A stretch of 64,000 nucleotides of DNA from Rhizobium sp. P40RR-XXII (GCF_012641405.1 NZ_JABAII010000008.1:62001-126000); one strand, 5' to 3'; numbered from the stretch's first letter, positions 16,344 through 26,226 are shown. The notes: generated from the letters alone by a model not told the origin. A program made the numbers and translations.

Positions 16344-17537
16344 ATGACCGTTACCGATCCTGTCTCCAATCTGCAGACCCTCATTCGCTGTGCCTCCGTC
16401 ACCCCGGCCGAAGGCGGTGCGCTGACCGCGCTTGCCGACATGCTGCTGCCACTTGGCTTCAAGGTCGAGCGCATGACGGCGAGCGAGCCGGGAACGCCCG
16501 ATATCGAAAACCTCTATGCGCGGCTCGGCACGGATGGGCCGCATCTGATGTTTGCTGGACATACGGATGTCGTTCCGGTCGGCGATGCCGCCTCCTGGAG
16601 CCACCCGCCCTTTGCCGCCGAAATCGCCGATGGCGAACTTTTCGGCCGCGGGGCCGTCGACATGAAGGGCGGCATTGCCTGTTTCGTGGCGGCCGTGGCG
16701 CGCCATATCGAGAAGAACGGCAAGCCTGCCGGCTCGCTCTCCTTCCTGATCACCGGCGACGAAGAGGGACCGGCAATCAACGGCACGGTCAAGCTGCTGC
16801 AATGGGCTGCCGAGCGCGGCGAGACGTGGGATGCATCGCTCGTCGGAGAGCCGACCAATCCCGACCGGCTCGGCGACATGATCAAGATCGGCCGCCGCGG
16901 CTCGATCTCCGGCTTCATCACCGTTCACGGCGTGCAGGGCCATGCCGCCTATCCGCATCTCGCCGACAATCCGGTGCGCAGCATCATCAAGCTGACGGAA
17001 GCGCTGCTCGATCCGCCCTTTGACGCGGGCACGGACAGTTTCCAGCCGTCGAACCTCGAAGTGACGAGCATCGACGTCGGCAATACCGCCACCAACGTCA
17101 TCCCCGCCAAGGCAACCGCCGCCTTCAACATCCGCTTCAACGACACCTGGACCGCCGATACGCTGAAGGCCGAAATCCTTGCCCGCCTGGACGCGGCGGC
17201 CGCCGACGAGACGCTGCGCCCCGGTCGGCCGCCGACGAAATACGACATCACATGGTCCGAACGCCCGAGCCAGGTCTTCCTGACGCGCAACAATGCGCTG
17301 ATCGCCTCGCTCTCCGCTGCCGTCGAAAACATCACCGGCCAAAGGCCAGCACTTTCGACCACCGGCGGCACGTCGGATGCCCGCTACATCAAGGACTACT
17401 GCCCTGTCGTGGAATTCGGGCTCGTCGGCCAGACCATGCATATGGTCGACGAGCGGGTGGCGCTCTCGGATCTCGAAACGCTGACCGAGATTTACCAGAC
17501 CTTCATCCAGCGCTGGTTCGAGAATGCCGACCTTTAG
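16344..17537 (+). CDS. dapE: Succinyl-diaminopimelate desuccinylase
   Basis: Removes the succinyl group from N-succinyl-LL-2,6-diaminopimelate, a Zn-dependent step towards lysine and peptidoglycan. The 397-residue product is an M20 metallopeptidase-family enzyme: the first metal site is in LMFAGHTDVVPVG (about residues 62-74), the bridging Asp in FGRGAVDMKGG, the catalytic Glu in ITGDEEGPA, and a final His in a TMHMVDE segment. The dimerisation lid domain is in the middle (about 175-290). The ATG at 16344 is preferred over one 14 codons upstream because MTVTDPVSNLQTLIRC is the family N-terminus. Its end overlaps the following membrane-protein gene by 14 bases. Confidence 0.97.
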   Translation: MTVTDPVSNLQTLIRCASVTPAEGGALTALADMLLPLGFKVERMTASEPGTPDIENLYARLGTDGPHLMFAGHTDVVPVGDAASWSHPPFAAEIADGELFGRGAVDMKGGIACFVAAVARHIEKNGKPAGSLSFLITGDEEGPAINGTVKLLQWAAERGETWDASLVGEPTNPDRLGDMIKIGRRGSISGFITVHGVQGHAAYPHLADNPVRSIIKLTEALLDPPFDAGTDSFQPSNLEVTSIDVGNTATNVIPAKATAAFNIRFNDTWTADTLKAEILARLDAAAADETLRPGRPPTKYDITWSERPSQVFLTRNNALIASLSAAVENITGQRPALSTTGGTSDARYIKDYCPVVEFGLVGQTMHMVDERVALSDLETLTEIYQTFIQRWFENADL

Positions 17538-18123
17538 GGAAGTCCAATATTACCTGTCCGGCCTATGGCTGCTGATCCGCATGGATGCGCGCGGCTTTCA
17601 GTATCTGGACATATCGGACCGCGGCATGCTGCGCTCCTTCTGGGCCATTCTCTGGAGCCTGCCGTCGATCGGCATTTCATGGTTATGGTGGCAGCAGGCC
17701 TATCTGACCGCCATGCCGCCCGAAACATCCACCGGTCTCGCCTTCTTTCTGCGCCTGGCACTGGTCGAGGCTGCGAACTGGCTGATACCGCCCATTCTCG
17801 CCGGCTTGTTGCTTTTGGTCTTCCGTTTCGGCGACAAGTTCACGCCGATCGTCGTTACCGTAAACTGGCTTTTCGTGCCGGCGAATTATCTGAACGCACT
17901 GCTCGTCGCCATGATCGTCTTCGTTCCCGGCTCGAAGGGCTTGGCAGCGCTTTTATCGCTGGCGCTGACCATGGCTACCATCTTTGCGCTGGCGCGTATC
18001 CTCAGGATGATCTGCGGCACGCATCCGCTTTTCGTCGGCACGCTGACGCTGATGCTGCTCATTCCAAACCTGCTGCTGACGGATTTCCTGCAGCGCTTCC
18101 TCGGGGTCTATCCGCCGATTTGA
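17524..18123 (+). CDS. Inner-membrane protein of unknown function, coupled to dapE
   Basis: A 199-residue hydrophobic protein with about five predicted membrane helices (around residues 40-60, 75-100, 105-130, 135-160 and 165-185). It starts with a polar helix containing GLWLLIRMDARGFQYLDIS. I do not recognise a characterised family, though similar proteins are commonly annotated as transporters or hypothetical membrane proteins next to dapE in rhizobia. The ATG at 17524 lies inside dapE and overlaps it by 14 bases, so translation is probably coupled. Function is unknown; a link to envelope or lysine metabolism rests only on position. It converges on truA with a 16-base gap. Confidence 0.8.
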   Translation: MPTFREVQYYLSGLWLLIRMDARGFQYLDISDRGMLRSFWAILWSLPSIGISWLWWQQAYLTAMPPETSTGLAFFLRLALVEAANWLIPPILAGLLLLVFRFGDKFTPIVVTVNWLFVPANYLNALLVAMIVFVPGSKGLAALLSLALTMATIFALARILRMICGTHPLFVGTLTLMLLIPNLLLTDFLQRFLGVYPPI

Positions 18124-18139
18124 GGCAGTCGCAACGGGA

Positions 18140-18943
18140 CTACGGCATATCCTCGCCACCGTCGGCATTCTCGCCCTCGCCAGGCAAACCGGCATCGTCG
18201 CGATAATCCACCTGCATGAAATAGAGCCCGTCCGGCGGGGCGACGGGGCCGCAGGCCTTGCGATCCCTGGCTTCCAGCGCCGCGCGTACATCGTCGGGCG
18301 TCCATTTGCCTTCGCCCGCCAGCTTCAGCGTGCCGGCGAAGGAACGGATCTGATTGTGCAGAAAGCTTTGCGCCGTGGCGCGGATCTCGATGAGCTCGCC
18401 GCTGCGCGTCACATCCAGCCGGTCGAGCGTGCGCACCGGACTGTTTGCCTGGCAATGCGCCGAGCGGAAGGTGGTGAAATCGTGCAGTCCCACAAGGGTC
18501 TGCGCCGCGGCATTCATGACCTCGTGATCCATGTCCTTCGGCACCCACCATGCGCGGCCGGCCTCCAGCGCCAGGGGCGCGCGGCGGGCGATGATGCGAT
18601 AGAGATAGTGGCGGCGAATGGCCGAAAAGCGCGCGTCGAAGCTTGTATCGACCTCAACGATATCGAGAATGGCGACCTTCTCTCCGGCCATCCTCAAATG
18701 GGCATTGAGCGCATTGCGCAGCGTATAGGTCTTCCAGTCCTTGGAGAGGTCGGCATGCATGACCTGACCCATGGCGTGCACGCCGGAATCCGTGCGCCCC
18801 GCCCCGCGGATCGAAACCGTCTCGCCGGTCAACGACAGGATGGCGCCTTCGATCGCGCCCTGGACGGATGGGCCGTTCTCCTGGCGCTGCCAGCCGACAT
18901 AGGGGATGCCGTCATATTCGACGGTCATTTTGTAGCGCGGCAT
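18140..18943 (-). CDS. truA: tRNA pseudouridine(38-40) synthase
   Basis: Converts uridines 38-40 of the tRNA anticodon arm to pseudouridine. The 267-residue product carries the catalytic aspartate in [15 protein letters not shown] (about residue 52) and the family segments [12 protein letters not shown] at the N-terminus and [12 protein letters not shown] in the middle. The ATG shares one base with the fmt stop (TGATG), so the two genes are coupled. The C-terminal 15 residues are acidic and glycine-rich, beyond the conserved core. It is the last gene of the leftward def-(vapBC)-fmt-truA run. Confidence 0.97.
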   Translation of the reverse strand: MPRYKMTVEYDGIPYVGWQRQENGPSVQGAIEGAILSLTGETVSIRGAGRTDSGVHAMGQVMHADLSKDWKTYTLRNALNAHLRMAGEKVAILDIVEVDTSFDARFSAIRRHYLYRIIARRAPLALEAGRAWWVPKDMDHEVMNAAAQTLVGLHDFTTFRSAHCQANSPVRTLDRLDVTRSGELIEIRATAQSFLHNQIRSFAGTLKLAGEGKWTPDDVRAALEARDRKACGPVAPPDGLYFMQVDYRDDAGLPGEGENADGGEDMP

Positions 18944-19890
18944 CAGGCCTGCTCCGAGGCGAGCACGGTGCCCGGCGCGATCGGCGTGCCGCGCAGGAAG
19001 TCGGCTGCCGCCAAGGGCTTGCCGCCAGCTTTCTGCAGCTTCGTCAGCCTGATCGCACCAGAGGCGCAGGCAATGACGAGATCGTCCGTCAGCACCTGGC
19101 CGGAGGTTCCTGTGCCCTCGGCCAATTCCGAGCCGAGCACCTTGATGCGCTCGGACTTGCCGGCGATTTCAGCCTCGAACCAGGCGCCGGGAAACGGCGA
19201 CAGACCGCGAATATGATTATGAACATCCACCGCCGGCTTGCCGAAATCGATGCGGGTTTCGCCCTTATCGATCTTTGCGGCATAGAGAACGCCTTCGGAC
19301 GGCTGGGCGATCAGCGGCAGTTCGTCATGCTCCAGCTTGTTCATCGCCTCGGCCATCGCCTCCGCGCCCACAAGCATCAGCCTGTCATGCAGCTCGCCAG
19401 CGGTCATGGTGTCGCCGATCTCGACTTCGCATGTGAGCGCAACTGGCCCGGTATCGAGCCCCTTGTCCATCTTCATCACCATCATGCCGGTCTTGGCGTC
19501 GCCGGCCATGATCGCCCGCTGAATGGGGGCGGCACCGCGCCAGCGCGGCAACAGCGAGGCATGACCATTATAGCAGCCGAGGCGCGTGCCGGTCAGGATC
19601 GCCTCCGGCAGCAGCAGTCCATACGCCACGACGACGGCGACATCGGCATCCAGGTCGCGGAAGCGCTGGCGCTCGTCGGGATCCTTGAAGTTGACCGGTG
19701 TGAACACCGGCAGCCCCAACAGCTCAGCCGCCTGATGCACCGGCGATTTCTGCAGATCCAGCCCCCGCCGGCCACCGGGACGCGGCGGCTGCGTATAAAC
19801 GGCGCCAACCTTGTGCCCGGCATCGATCAGGGACCGCAATGTCGGCACGGAGAATTCGGGCGTTCCCATGAAAATGATGTTGAGCGACAT
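18943..19890 (-). CDS. fmt: Methionyl-tRNA formyltransferase
   Basis: Formylates Met-tRNAfMet for translation initiation using 10-formyl-tetrahydrofolate. The 315-residue product starts [18 protein letters not shown]; the ATG at 19890 matches the family, three codons inside the longest frame. Core motifs are the formyl-folate loop [16 protein letters not shown] and the catalytic Asn-His-Asp set, with [12 protein letters not shown] and [16 protein letters not shown]. The C-terminal domain binding tRNA is at about 205-315. Normally fmt directly follows def in rhizobia; here vapBC lies between them. Confidence 0.97.
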   Translation of the reverse strand: MSLNIIFMGTPEFSVPTLRSLIDAGHKVGAVYTQPPRPGGRRGLDLQKSPVHQAAELLGLPVFTPVNFKDPDERQRFRDLDADVAVVVAYGLLLPEAILTGTRLGCYNGHASLLPRWRGAAPIQRAIMAGDAKTGMMVMKMDKGLDTGPVALTCEVEIGDTMTAGELHDRLMLVGAEAMAEAMNKLEHDELPLIAQPSEGVLYAAKIDKGETRIDFGKPAVDVHNHIRGLSPFPGAWFEAEIAGKSERIKVLGSELAEGTGTSGQVLTDDLVIACASGAIRLTKLQKAGGKPLAAADFLRGTPIAPGTVLASEQA

Positions 19891-19960
19891 GCGATCCATC
19901 CGGCTAAGATATCGGTTTCGAGCAACCCGGCAGTAGCTGCACGCACCGCGGGGTCAAACG

Positions 19961-20380
19961 CTAGCCGCCTTCAAACGGGTTTATGAGCTTGAGATCAAGC
20001 CCTTCGAAGTCTTTTGTGTTGCGCGTCGCCAAGGTCGCCCCGCTCGCGAGGCAGATGGCGGCGATCATGGCGTCTTGCACGGAAATCTGATGCCCCGAGC
20101 GCTGACGATGCGCGCGAATACGTCCTGTCTCAATAGCGGAATTTTGATCGAACCGAAGTATCCTGCCTTGAAACGACTGAAGCAACGCATTGAAAATTCG
20201 CACGTAGCGATCAGATCGCGTGCGAAGTAAAAAGCGCTCCGCGCCGTAGGACTGCTCCATCACCACGACATCGCAAAGATAGAGCTCCGTGCTTGACCGA
20301 GCCTTCATCCAGATTGTAACATTTTGATCGGGTGCAGGTTTTTCCAATTCGGAAATGACATTCGTATCAAGGAGGATCAT
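19961..20380 (-). CDS. vapC: PIN-domain toxin (VapC/FitB type)
   Basis: A 139-residue PIN ribonuclease, the toxin of a type II toxin-antitoxin pair. The four acidic residues expected in the Mg site are visible: Asp5 in LLDTNVISE, a Glu in MEQSYGAERF (about residue 43), Asp in SVQDAMIAA (about 103) and Asp in TRNTKDFEGL (about 122). PIN toxins of this type usually cleave RNA, often initiator tRNA or rRNA. The start overlaps the antitoxin stop (ATGA). Base composition is less G/C-biased than the flanking fmt and def genes, consistent with transfer. All acidic residues are intact, so it should be active. Confidence 0.93.
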   Translation of the reverse strand: MILLDTNVISELEKPAPDQNVTIWMKARSSTELYLCDVVVMEQSYGAERFLLRTRSDRYVRIFNALLQSFQGRILRFDQNSAIETGRIRAHRQRSGHQISVQDAMIAAICLASGATLATRNTKDFEGLDLKLINPFEGG

Positions 20381-20667
20381 TCAAAGTCCTCGACCGGACG
20401 GCCGAAATCCTTCTTTCTCTCCGCTTCGATCTCATCCATGATACGGGCATATTCCACCCCCGCCTTATCATCGCCGTCGTAGAGAATCGGCCGCAAAAGA
20501 TCCCAGGCAGACAATCGGGGGCTCTCCGTTGCGGCTTTCTCTGCGACCAGAGCCTTTTGCAAAAGTTCTTTTGCTTCTTCGGAGAGGCTGCGTCCCGCCT
20601 GCTTTGCCCGTTCTGCGATATTCTGTTTCATCGGCTCGGAAATATCGCGAATCAAAAGATCACTCAT
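20377..20667 (-). CDS. vapB: Ribbon-helix-helix antitoxin (FitA/VapB-like)
   Basis: A 96-residue antitoxin. The N-terminal part (about residues 2-40) is a ribbon-helix-helix DNA-binding domain, SDLLIRDISEPMKQNIAERA onward, ending EEAKELLQKAL as in FitA-like proteins. The charged C-terminal part (RIMDEIEAERKKDFGRPVED) would wrap the toxin active site. The ATG at 20667 is chosen because GGAGG lies six bases upstream; the longer frame from 20679 would place its start on that ribosome binding site. It overlaps vapC by four bases. Two copies of an 8-bp palindrome just upstream suggest autorepression. Confidence 0.9.
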   Translation of the reverse strand: MSDLLIRDISEPMKQNIAERAKQAGRSLSEEAKELLQKALVAEKAATESPRLSAWDLLRPILYDGDDKAGVEYARIMDEIEAERKKDFGRPVEDFE

Positions 20668-20680
20668 TCGCGCCTCCATT

Positions 20681-20697
20681 TGATATCAATGATATCA
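20681..20697. promoter_or_regulatory. Doubled palindrome, probable vapBC operator
   Basis: TGATATCAATGATATCA: two copies of the self-complementary octamer TGATATCA separated by one A, 14 bases before the vapB start codon. The Neisseria FitAB complex binds similar TGATAGCA-type octamers in its own promoter (from memory), so an autoregulatory operator is the natural reading. Confidence 0.75.
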
Positions 20698-20732
20698 TAG
20701 GCGTTTCAAGCCGATCTTTCAATGGCTGGAGC

Positions 20733-21248
20733 TCAGAGAGCTTTCGACTTGGCCGCCTTGGTGAACTTCTTGATCACCATTTCGCGCTTCAGGCGCGAAA
20801 TATAGTCGATGAAGAGCACGCCGTTCAGGTGATCGATCTCGTGCTGAAGGCAGGTTGCCAGCAAGCCATCGGCCTCGGTGAGTTGCTCCTTGCCGTTGCG
20901 GTCGAGATGTTTGACGGTGACGCGTGCCGGACGCTCCACTTCGGCATAGTAATCCGGAATGGAAAGGCAGCCTTCCTCATAGACCGAGCGCTCGTCCGAC
21001 GAGGCGACGATTTCCGGATTGATGACGACCAACGGCTTCTTCTCTTCACCTTCGCGCGCGACGTCAATGACGAGCATGCGGCGGGGAACGCCGATCTGGA
21101 TCGCCGCAAGGCCGATGCCCGGCGCGTCGTACATGGTTTCCAGCATGTCGTCGGCAAGGCGCTGAGTTTCGGTATCGATGCGCTCAATGGGCTTCGAAGC
21201 CTGGCGGAGCAGCGGATCGGGCAAAATGATAAGTGGCTTGATCGTCAT
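20733..21248 (-). CDS. def: Peptide deformylase
   Basis: Removes the formyl group from nascent proteins. The 171-residue product has all three metal-site motifs: [10 protein letters not shown] (about residues 44-53), EGCLSIP with the metal Cys (about 93-99), and QHEIDHLNG with two metal His and the catalytic Glu (about 136-144). The ATG at 21248 gives the family N-terminus [16 protein letters not shown]; the frame extends four codons further. It has a basic helical C-terminus ([12 protein letters not shown]) suited to ribosome docking. It is the upstream gene of the group with fmt and truA. Confidence 0.97.
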   Translation of the reverse strand: MTIKPLIILPDPLLRQASKPIERIDTETQRLADDMLETMYDAPGIGLAAIQIGVPRRMLVIDVAREGEEKKPLVVINPEIVASSDERSVYEEGCLSIPDYYAEVERPARVTVKHLDRNGKEQLTEADGLLATCLQHEIDHLNGVLFIDYISRLKREMVIKKFTKAAKSKAL

Positions 21249-21434
21249 GACGTTTCCCATAACGCATCTTGTTGTGCGATGGAATCGTCAAGATGGCTGC
21301 GAGGACGTGTTTTTTCAACGCCGCCCATCCGGATCAACGCAAATGACCCGAAAACTCTGTTCACGTTTTGATCTGGATATTCGCGACAATTTTGCTATGG
21401 TGCCGATGAGTACTTCACCAGCGCGCCAGGTTTC

Positions 21435-22619
21435 ATGTCCTTTATCATCTTCGGCCAAGCCATTTCCACGGTCCAGGTTCTAACCGGCCTCGTCATCATG
21501 CTTGCTATCGCAGTGATCGCCCTTTTCGTCCGCGGCAGAGCGCGAGCGGAGGACGATGAGCTCGACGCCGAACATACGATGACCGCGCTGCTGCGGTCGC
21601 AGGCGGAGATGCAGGGGCGGCTTGCCACCATGGCCGAAGTGTTCGGCTCCAGGCAGGCCGAGCTCAATCAGGCGATCGGGCAGCGTCTGGACGGCATGTC
21701 GCAACGGGTGACGGCAACGATCGGCGAGCAGACGCGCTCGACGCACGAAAACCTGCGCCGGCTGCAGGAAAGGCTCGCCGTCATCGATGCGGCACAGATC
21801 AATATCCAGTCGCTGGCAAAGGATGTCGTCGGCCTGCAGGCCATCCTGTCCAACAAGCAGACGCGCGGCGCCTTCGGCCAGGCGCGCATGGAGACTATTG
21901 TTGCCGATGGCCTGCCGATGGGCGCCTACGCATTCCAGCCGACCCTTTCCAACGGCTCGCGGCCGGACTGCACCATTCGCATGCCGAACGGCTCGCCCCC
22001 GCTTGTTGTCGATGCCAAGTTTCCGCTGGAAGCCTGGAACGCCATCCGTGCTGCGGCCAATCCCGATCACGGCAGGATTGCGGCCCAGCAATTCCGCAGG
22101 GATCTGGAGCTGCATATCCGCGATATCGCCGAGAAATATCTTATCCCGAGCGAGACCCAGGACACGGCCTTTCTCTTCGTGCCCTCGGAATCGATCTTCG
22201 CGGAGATCCACGAGAATTTCGAGGCGATCGTGCAGAAGGCCCAGCGCGCGCGCATCGTCATCGTCTCGCCTTCGCTGCTGATGCTGTCGATTCAGGTCAT
22301 TCAGGCTGTGCTGAAGGACCAGCGCATGCGCGAGCAGGCCCATGTCATCCAAAGCGAAGTGGCGCATCTGATGGACGATCTTTCGCGGCTGGACGAACGC
22401 GTGCGCAAGCTCCAGGGCCATTTCGCCATGGCGCAGAAGGATGTCGACATGATCGTCACCTCGGCCGACAAGCTGACAAGGCGCGGCGAGCGAATAGAGG
22501 CGCTGGAATTCGAGACCGCGAAAGAAAAAGAACCGGTGAAGGCGCGCGTGGAGGACAGGCCCAAGCCTGTCGACAACCGCACGAGCCAACTCAAGCTCAG
22601 GGTAGTTGACGAGGACTGA
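21435..22619 (+). CDS. rmuC: DNA recombination protein RmuC
   Basis: A 394-residue protein of the RmuC family, linked in E. coli to limiting inversions at short inverted repeats; it is thought to contain a nuclease-like fold. A membrane anchor at about residues 12-31 is followed by a coiled-coil region (about 35-130), then the conserved domain with FGQARMETIVADGLPMGAYAF, PLVVDAKFPLEAW (putative active-site D/K) and TAFLFVPSESIFAEI. A Lys/Glu/Pro-rich tail ends it. It is divergent from def. Biochemical function in rhizobia is not established. Confidence 0.93.
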   Translation: MSFIIFGQAISTVQVLTGLVIMLAIAVIALFVRGRARAEDDELDAEHTMTALLRSQAEMQGRLATMAEVFGSRQAELNQAIGQRLDGMSQRVTATIGEQTRSTHENLRRLQERLAVIDAAQINIQSLAKDVVGLQAILSNKQTRGAFGQARMETIVADGLPMGAYAFQPTLSNGSRPDCTIRMPNGSPPLVVDAKFPLEAWNAIRAAANPDHGRIAAQQFRRDLELHIRDIAEKYLIPSETQDTAFLFVPSESIFAEIHENFEAIVQKAQRARIVIVSPSLLMLSIQVIQAVLKDQRMREQAHVIQSEVAHLMDDLSRLDERVRKLQGHFAMAQKDVDMIVTSADKLTRRGERIEALEFETAKEKEPVKARVEDRPKPVDNRTSQLKLRVVDED

Positions 22620-22722
22620 TCGCTTCGGGCAGTGTCGCGCCCAATCGATGCATGATCCACTAAGACATAAGGCAGCCTTCGGGCAGGATCATGCGGGATC
22701 AACACCCAGGGCAGGACACCGC

Positions 22723-23622
22723 ATGATCACTATTTTCGGCTCCATCAACATGGACCTCATCGCCACCACGGATCGTTTGCCGAAGCCGGGCGAAACCGTC
22801 GCCGGCAACGGCTTTTCCACCGCCGCCGGCGGCAAGGGTGCCAACCAGGCACTCGCGGCACGCCGGGCCGGGGCAACGGTCCGCCTCAGCGGAGCAGTCG
22901 GCAATGATGGCTTTGCGGAACCTGCGCTTGCCTTGCTCGATGCCGCAGGCACCGATCTTTCCGCCGTCAGGCGCGTATTCGAGCCGACCGGCACGGCCCT
23001 CATCCTGGTGGGCGGCGACGGCGAAAACATGATTGCCGTCGTTCCAGGCGCCAACGGCACGAATACCGCCGAACACGTAGCCGCGGCCGTCGCCGCACTG
23101 AACCCTGGCGATACGCTGATGCTTCAGCTCGAAATCCCCGTCGCCGCCGTCGAGATGGCGCTGAATGCGGCGAAGGCCAAGGGCGTGCGTACAGTGCTCA
23201 ATCTCGCTCCTCTGATCCCGGAGGCGGCCCGCCTCGGCCGGCTTGCCGATATCGTCATCGCCAACGAGACGGAATTCGAAAGACTGGCCGGCCAGGACAA
23301 TATGTCGGCGGCCGAGCGAGAAGCAGCCCTCGTCCGCCTGCATGGCGAAACCGGGCAGATCCTGATCGTCACGCTTGGCGGCGACGGTGTCATCGCCATC
23401 CGTGACGGCGAGGTTTCGCGTGCCAAGGGTCTCGTCATCGAGCCGGTCGATACGGTCGGCGCCGGCGACACTTTCTGCGGCTATTTTGCCGCGAGCCTTG
23501 ATCAAGGTCTGGATTTCAAGGCCAGCCTGCGCCGTGCCGCCGTCGCCGGTTCGCTGGCCTGCCTGAAGCCGGGCGCGCAGCCATCCATTCCGGTTGCAAG
23601 CGAAGTCGCCGAAAAACTTTAA
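22723..23622 (+). CDS. rbsK: Ribokinase
   Basis: A PfkB-family sugar kinase phosphorylating ribose at O-5. The 299-residue product begins MITIFGSINMDLIATTDRLP at 22723; the frame is open 39 codons upstream but only this start matches the family. Motifs are the substrate lid region GGKGANQALAARRAGA (about 37-52), and the ATP/anion-hole signature DTVGAGDTFCGYFAASL (about 248-264) containing the catalytic Asp. No rbs transporter genes lie nearby. The gene 26-iunH, a nucleoside hydrolase that releases ribose, is close by on the opposite strand, so the two may serve ribonucleoside salvage, though they are not co-transcribed. Confidence 0.92.
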   Translation: MITIFGSINMDLIATTDRLPKPGETVAGNGFSTAAGGKGANQALAARRAGATVRLSGAVGNDGFAEPALALLDAAGTDLSAVRRVFEPTGTALILVGGDGENMIAVVPGANGTNTAEHVAAAVAALNPGDTLMLQLEIPVAAVEMALNAAKAKGVRTVLNLAPLIPEAARLGRLADIVIANETEFERLAGQDNMSAAEREAALVRLHGETGQILIVTLGGDGVIAIRDGEVSRAKGLVIEPVDTVGAGDTFCGYFAASLDQGLDFKASLRRAAVAGSLACLKPGAQPSIPVASEVAEKL

Positions 23623-23643
23623 GAGTAAATTTCGTGACCTTGC

Positions 23644-23673
23644 GAAGCGCAATTAATTAAATTTTTGCGCTTC
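23644..23673 (+). terminator. Hairpin after rbsK
   Basis: GAAGCGCAA (23644-23652) pairs exactly with TTGCGCTTC (23665-23673) around an A/T-rich 12-base loop, 22 bases after the rbsK stop. The T run lies inside the loop rather than after the stem, so termination is plausible but not certain. Confidence 0.5.
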
Positions 23674-23813
23674 CACATCATTCTCCTTTGGCCTGGCGTG
23701 TATGGCCTTCCGGCTGCGGCAGGATTTTAACGGCGGTCCCATGACAGGGCCATCCTGCGCCGACTTTGCATCTGGATAATGTGTATCCGACGCATCGCTT
23801 TTTCGAGGAAATG

Positions 23814-26147
23814 ATGTTTATCTTTCGTATGAAGTCGCTTGCGGCCAAGCTGATCTTGGTCACCGGGCTGGCGATTGCGCTCGTGTTGCTGGTTTCCAAC
23901 TTTTTATTGATTTCCCAGACTCGCGATCGCGTCGAGGCACTGACGATGGATCAGGCCAATACCGAGGCCAAATCCATCTCCAACGAGATCGCCGCCAATG
24001 TCGGCGAAATGGCCAGCGCCGCCCGCTCCATGGCTGCCATCATCGGCCGCGGCCACGAAGGCCATACCTTCGATCGCAAGGGCATGATCAACATCCTCAA
24101 GGCGAATGTCGAACAGAATGCCTTTGCCTTCGGCAGCTGGTTCTGCGAGCAGCTCGGCGCGCTGGACGGCAAGACGACGGAACTCGCCAACAACAAGGAT
24201 GAAGGTGTCAACGACAAGGGTGCCTTCGCGCCCTATTGGTCCAAGACCAAGGATGGCGGCATCCAGTTCTCCACTTTCGACAACGATTACACGGCCGCCT
24301 GGTGGAAGCTTGCAGCCGATAGCGGCAAGGGTGCGATTACCCCGCCCTACCTCGCCCAGGGCACCGACGTCCCGACGACCATGAGCTCGATCGCCTATCC
24401 GGTAATGTCCGGCGGTAAGCTGATCGGCATCGCAGGCGTCGATATCTCTCTTGCCTCGCTTTCCACCAAGCTGCAGAAACTTCAACCTTTCGGCACGGGT
24501 CGCGTTCTGCTGGTTTCCCAGGACAACAAGTGGCTCGTTGCGCCGGCCCCCGACCTGCTGATGAAGGATTATAACGGCTCCGGCGCGGACACCATCAAGG
24601 CAGCGCTGACTTCCTCTTCCGCAAACCTGCTCAGGAACCTTTCGGAAAACGGCGGCGAGGAATTCGATCGCGTCGTCTACCCCTTCGCCGTTCCGGGCCT
24701 CAACGCGACCTGGGTCGTCCTCATCGACGTGCCGCACAGTGCGATCGCAGCGCCGGTGCGTGACCAGACCTATATGATGATCGTCGCCGGCATCCTTGTG
24801 CTCGCCGCCGTCATGCTGGCTCTCTATGCCGCCGTGCGCGGCTTCGTGCAGACGCCGCTCGCCGGTCTCGTCGCCAGCGTCAAACGCCTCAGCGCCGGCA
24901 ACTACGCCGAGCCGGTTGCCGGTCAGGCCCGCGCCGACGAAGTCGGTTCCGTCGCCAAGGCGCTGGAAGGCTTCCGCTTCAAGCTGGCCGATACCAAGCG
25001 CCTCGAAGGCGAAGCCAACGATCAGCGTCTGGCTGCCGAGGGCGAGCGTCGCCGTTCGGAAGCCGAACGCGGCGAGAGCGTCGCGCTGCAGCGCCAGATC
25101 GTCAGCATTCTGGGACAAAGCCTGGCCGAACTCTCGAAGGGCAATCTCAATCAAAGGATCACGGACGACTTCCCGGGCGAATACGCCCAGCTCAAGCAGG
25201 ATTTCAACGCCGCGCTGGCAAGCCTCGAAGAAACCGTCCACACCGTCAATGTCAGCGTCGGCAATATCGGCGGCGGCACCAGCGAAATCAGCAACAGCGC
25301 CTCGGATCTCGCCCGTCGCACCGAGCAGCAAGCGGCAAGCTTGGAAGAGACGGCGGCGGCCCTCAACCAGCTCACCGCGCAGGTCAATTCGAGCGCCGAA
25401 AACGCCCGCACCGCCGCAAGCAGCGTCAATGCCGCGTCTAAGGATGCCGAGCGTTCCGGCGAGATCGTCCAGCGGGCCATTTCCTCCATGCATGGCATCG
25501 AGCAATCGTCGCTGGAAGTGTCGCGTATCATCGGCGTCATCGACGAGATCGCCTTCCAGACCAACCTGCTGGCGCTCAACGCCGGCGTCGAAGCCGCCCG
25601 TGCCGGTGAAGCCGGCAAGGGGTTTGCCGTCGTTGCGCAGGAAGTTAGAGAGCTCGCCCAGCGCTCGGCCAACGCCGCCAAGGAAATCAAGACCCTGATC
25701 AATGCTTCGGCGGGGCAGGTCAAGGAAGGCGTGGATCTGGTCGGCCGCACAGGCGATGCCCTGCACAAGATCGCCCAGCAGGTGATGGAGATCAACGGCC
25801 TGATCCGCCAGATCTCCGCCTCCGCGAGCGAGCAGGCCATCGGGCTGAAGGAAATCAACTCCGCCATGAACCAGATGGATCAGGTGACCCAGCAAAACGC
25901 CGCGATGGTCGAGGAAACCACTGCCTCCAGCGTGGCGCTTGCCGAGGAAGCCCAGACGCTGAAGGCCCTCGTCGCACGGTTCCGCACCGTAGGCGCCGCT
26001 CAGGACAATGCCGGCGCGTTGCGGGCCACCGCCCAGCAGATGCGGGCGCCTGTCTCTCCGCGCAGGGCAGCCGCGCCGACGCGCAAGCCCGTTCTTCAGA
26101 CCCAGGGTGCCAATGCGCTTGCCCAGGACGATTGGGAAGAATTCTAA
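23814..26147 (+). CDS. Methyl-accepting chemotaxis protein with double Cache domain
   Basis: A full-length chemoreceptor of about 777 residues. The start at 23814 has GAGGA at good spacing; an ATG one codon upstream and another five codons downstream are alternatives. Membrane helix 1 is at about residues 8-30, the periplasmic dCache-type sensor at about 38-315, membrane helix 2 at about 320-342, then HAMP and a second HAMP-like segment (343-475), and the signalling domain. The hairpin tip [20 protein letters not shown] is at about 575-595. The protein ends DWEEF, a C-terminal pentapeptide of the kind that tethers CheR/CheB and is described for rhizobial receptors. The ligand is unknown; Cache sensors often bind amino or organic acids. 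Confidence 0.96.
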   Translation: MFIFRMKSLAAKLILVTGLAIALVLLVSNFLLISQTRDRVEALTMDQANTEAKSISNEIAANVGEMASAARSMAAIIGRGHEGHTFDRKGMINILKANVEQNAFAFGSWFCEQLGALDGKTTELANNKDEGVNDKGAFAPYWSKTKDGGIQFSTFDNDYTAAWWKLAADSGKGAITPPYLAQGTDVPTTMSSIAYPVMSGGKLIGIAGVDISLASLSTKLQKLQPFGTGRVLLVSQDNKWLVAPAPDLLMKDYNGSGADTIKAALTSSSANLLRNLSENGGEEFDRVVYPFAVPGLNATWVVLIDVPHSAIAAPVRDQTYMMIVAGILVLAAVMLALYAAVRGFVQTPLAGLVASVKRLSAGNYAEPVAGQARADEVGSVAKALEGFRFKLADTKRLEGEANDQRLAAEGERRRSEAERGESVALQRQIVSILGQSLAELSKGNLNQRITDDFPGEYAQLKQDFNAALASLEETVHTVNVSVGNIGGGTSEISNSASDLARRTEQQAASLEETAAALNQLTAQVNSSAENARTAASSVNAASKDAERSGEIVQRAISSMHGIEQSSLEVSRIIGVIDEIAFQTNLLALNAGVEAARAGEAGKGFAVVAQEVRELAQRSANAAKEIKTLINASAGQVKEGVDLVGRTGDALHKIAQQVMEINGLIRQISASASEQAIGLKEINSAMNQMDQVTQQNAAMVEETTASSVALAEEAQTLKALVARFRTVGAAQDNAGALRATAQQMRAPVSPRRAAAPTRKPVLQTQGANALAQDDWEEF

Positions 26148-26170
26148 GCCGGCTTAGTTTGATGAATCAA

Positions 26171-26198
26171 AAGGCCGCCGGAGCGATCCGGCGGCCTT
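26171..26198. terminator. Terminator between convergent mcp and nucleoside hydrolase gene
   Basis: AAGGCCGCCGGA (26171-26182) pairs exactly with TCCGGCGGCCTT (26187-26198) around GCGA. The stem is flanked by AAAA upstream and TTTC downstream, 24 bases after the receptor stop and 29 before the end of the opposing gene. It can act in both directions. Confidence 0.85.
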
Positions 26199-26226
26199 TC
26201 TGTTGATCCCGATCAGATAGTCTCGA

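Noticed and set aside
23904..25895. 663-codon frame antisense to the second chemoreceptor gene
   Set aside because: Shadow of a secure chemoreceptor gene; no domain, no ribosome binding site.
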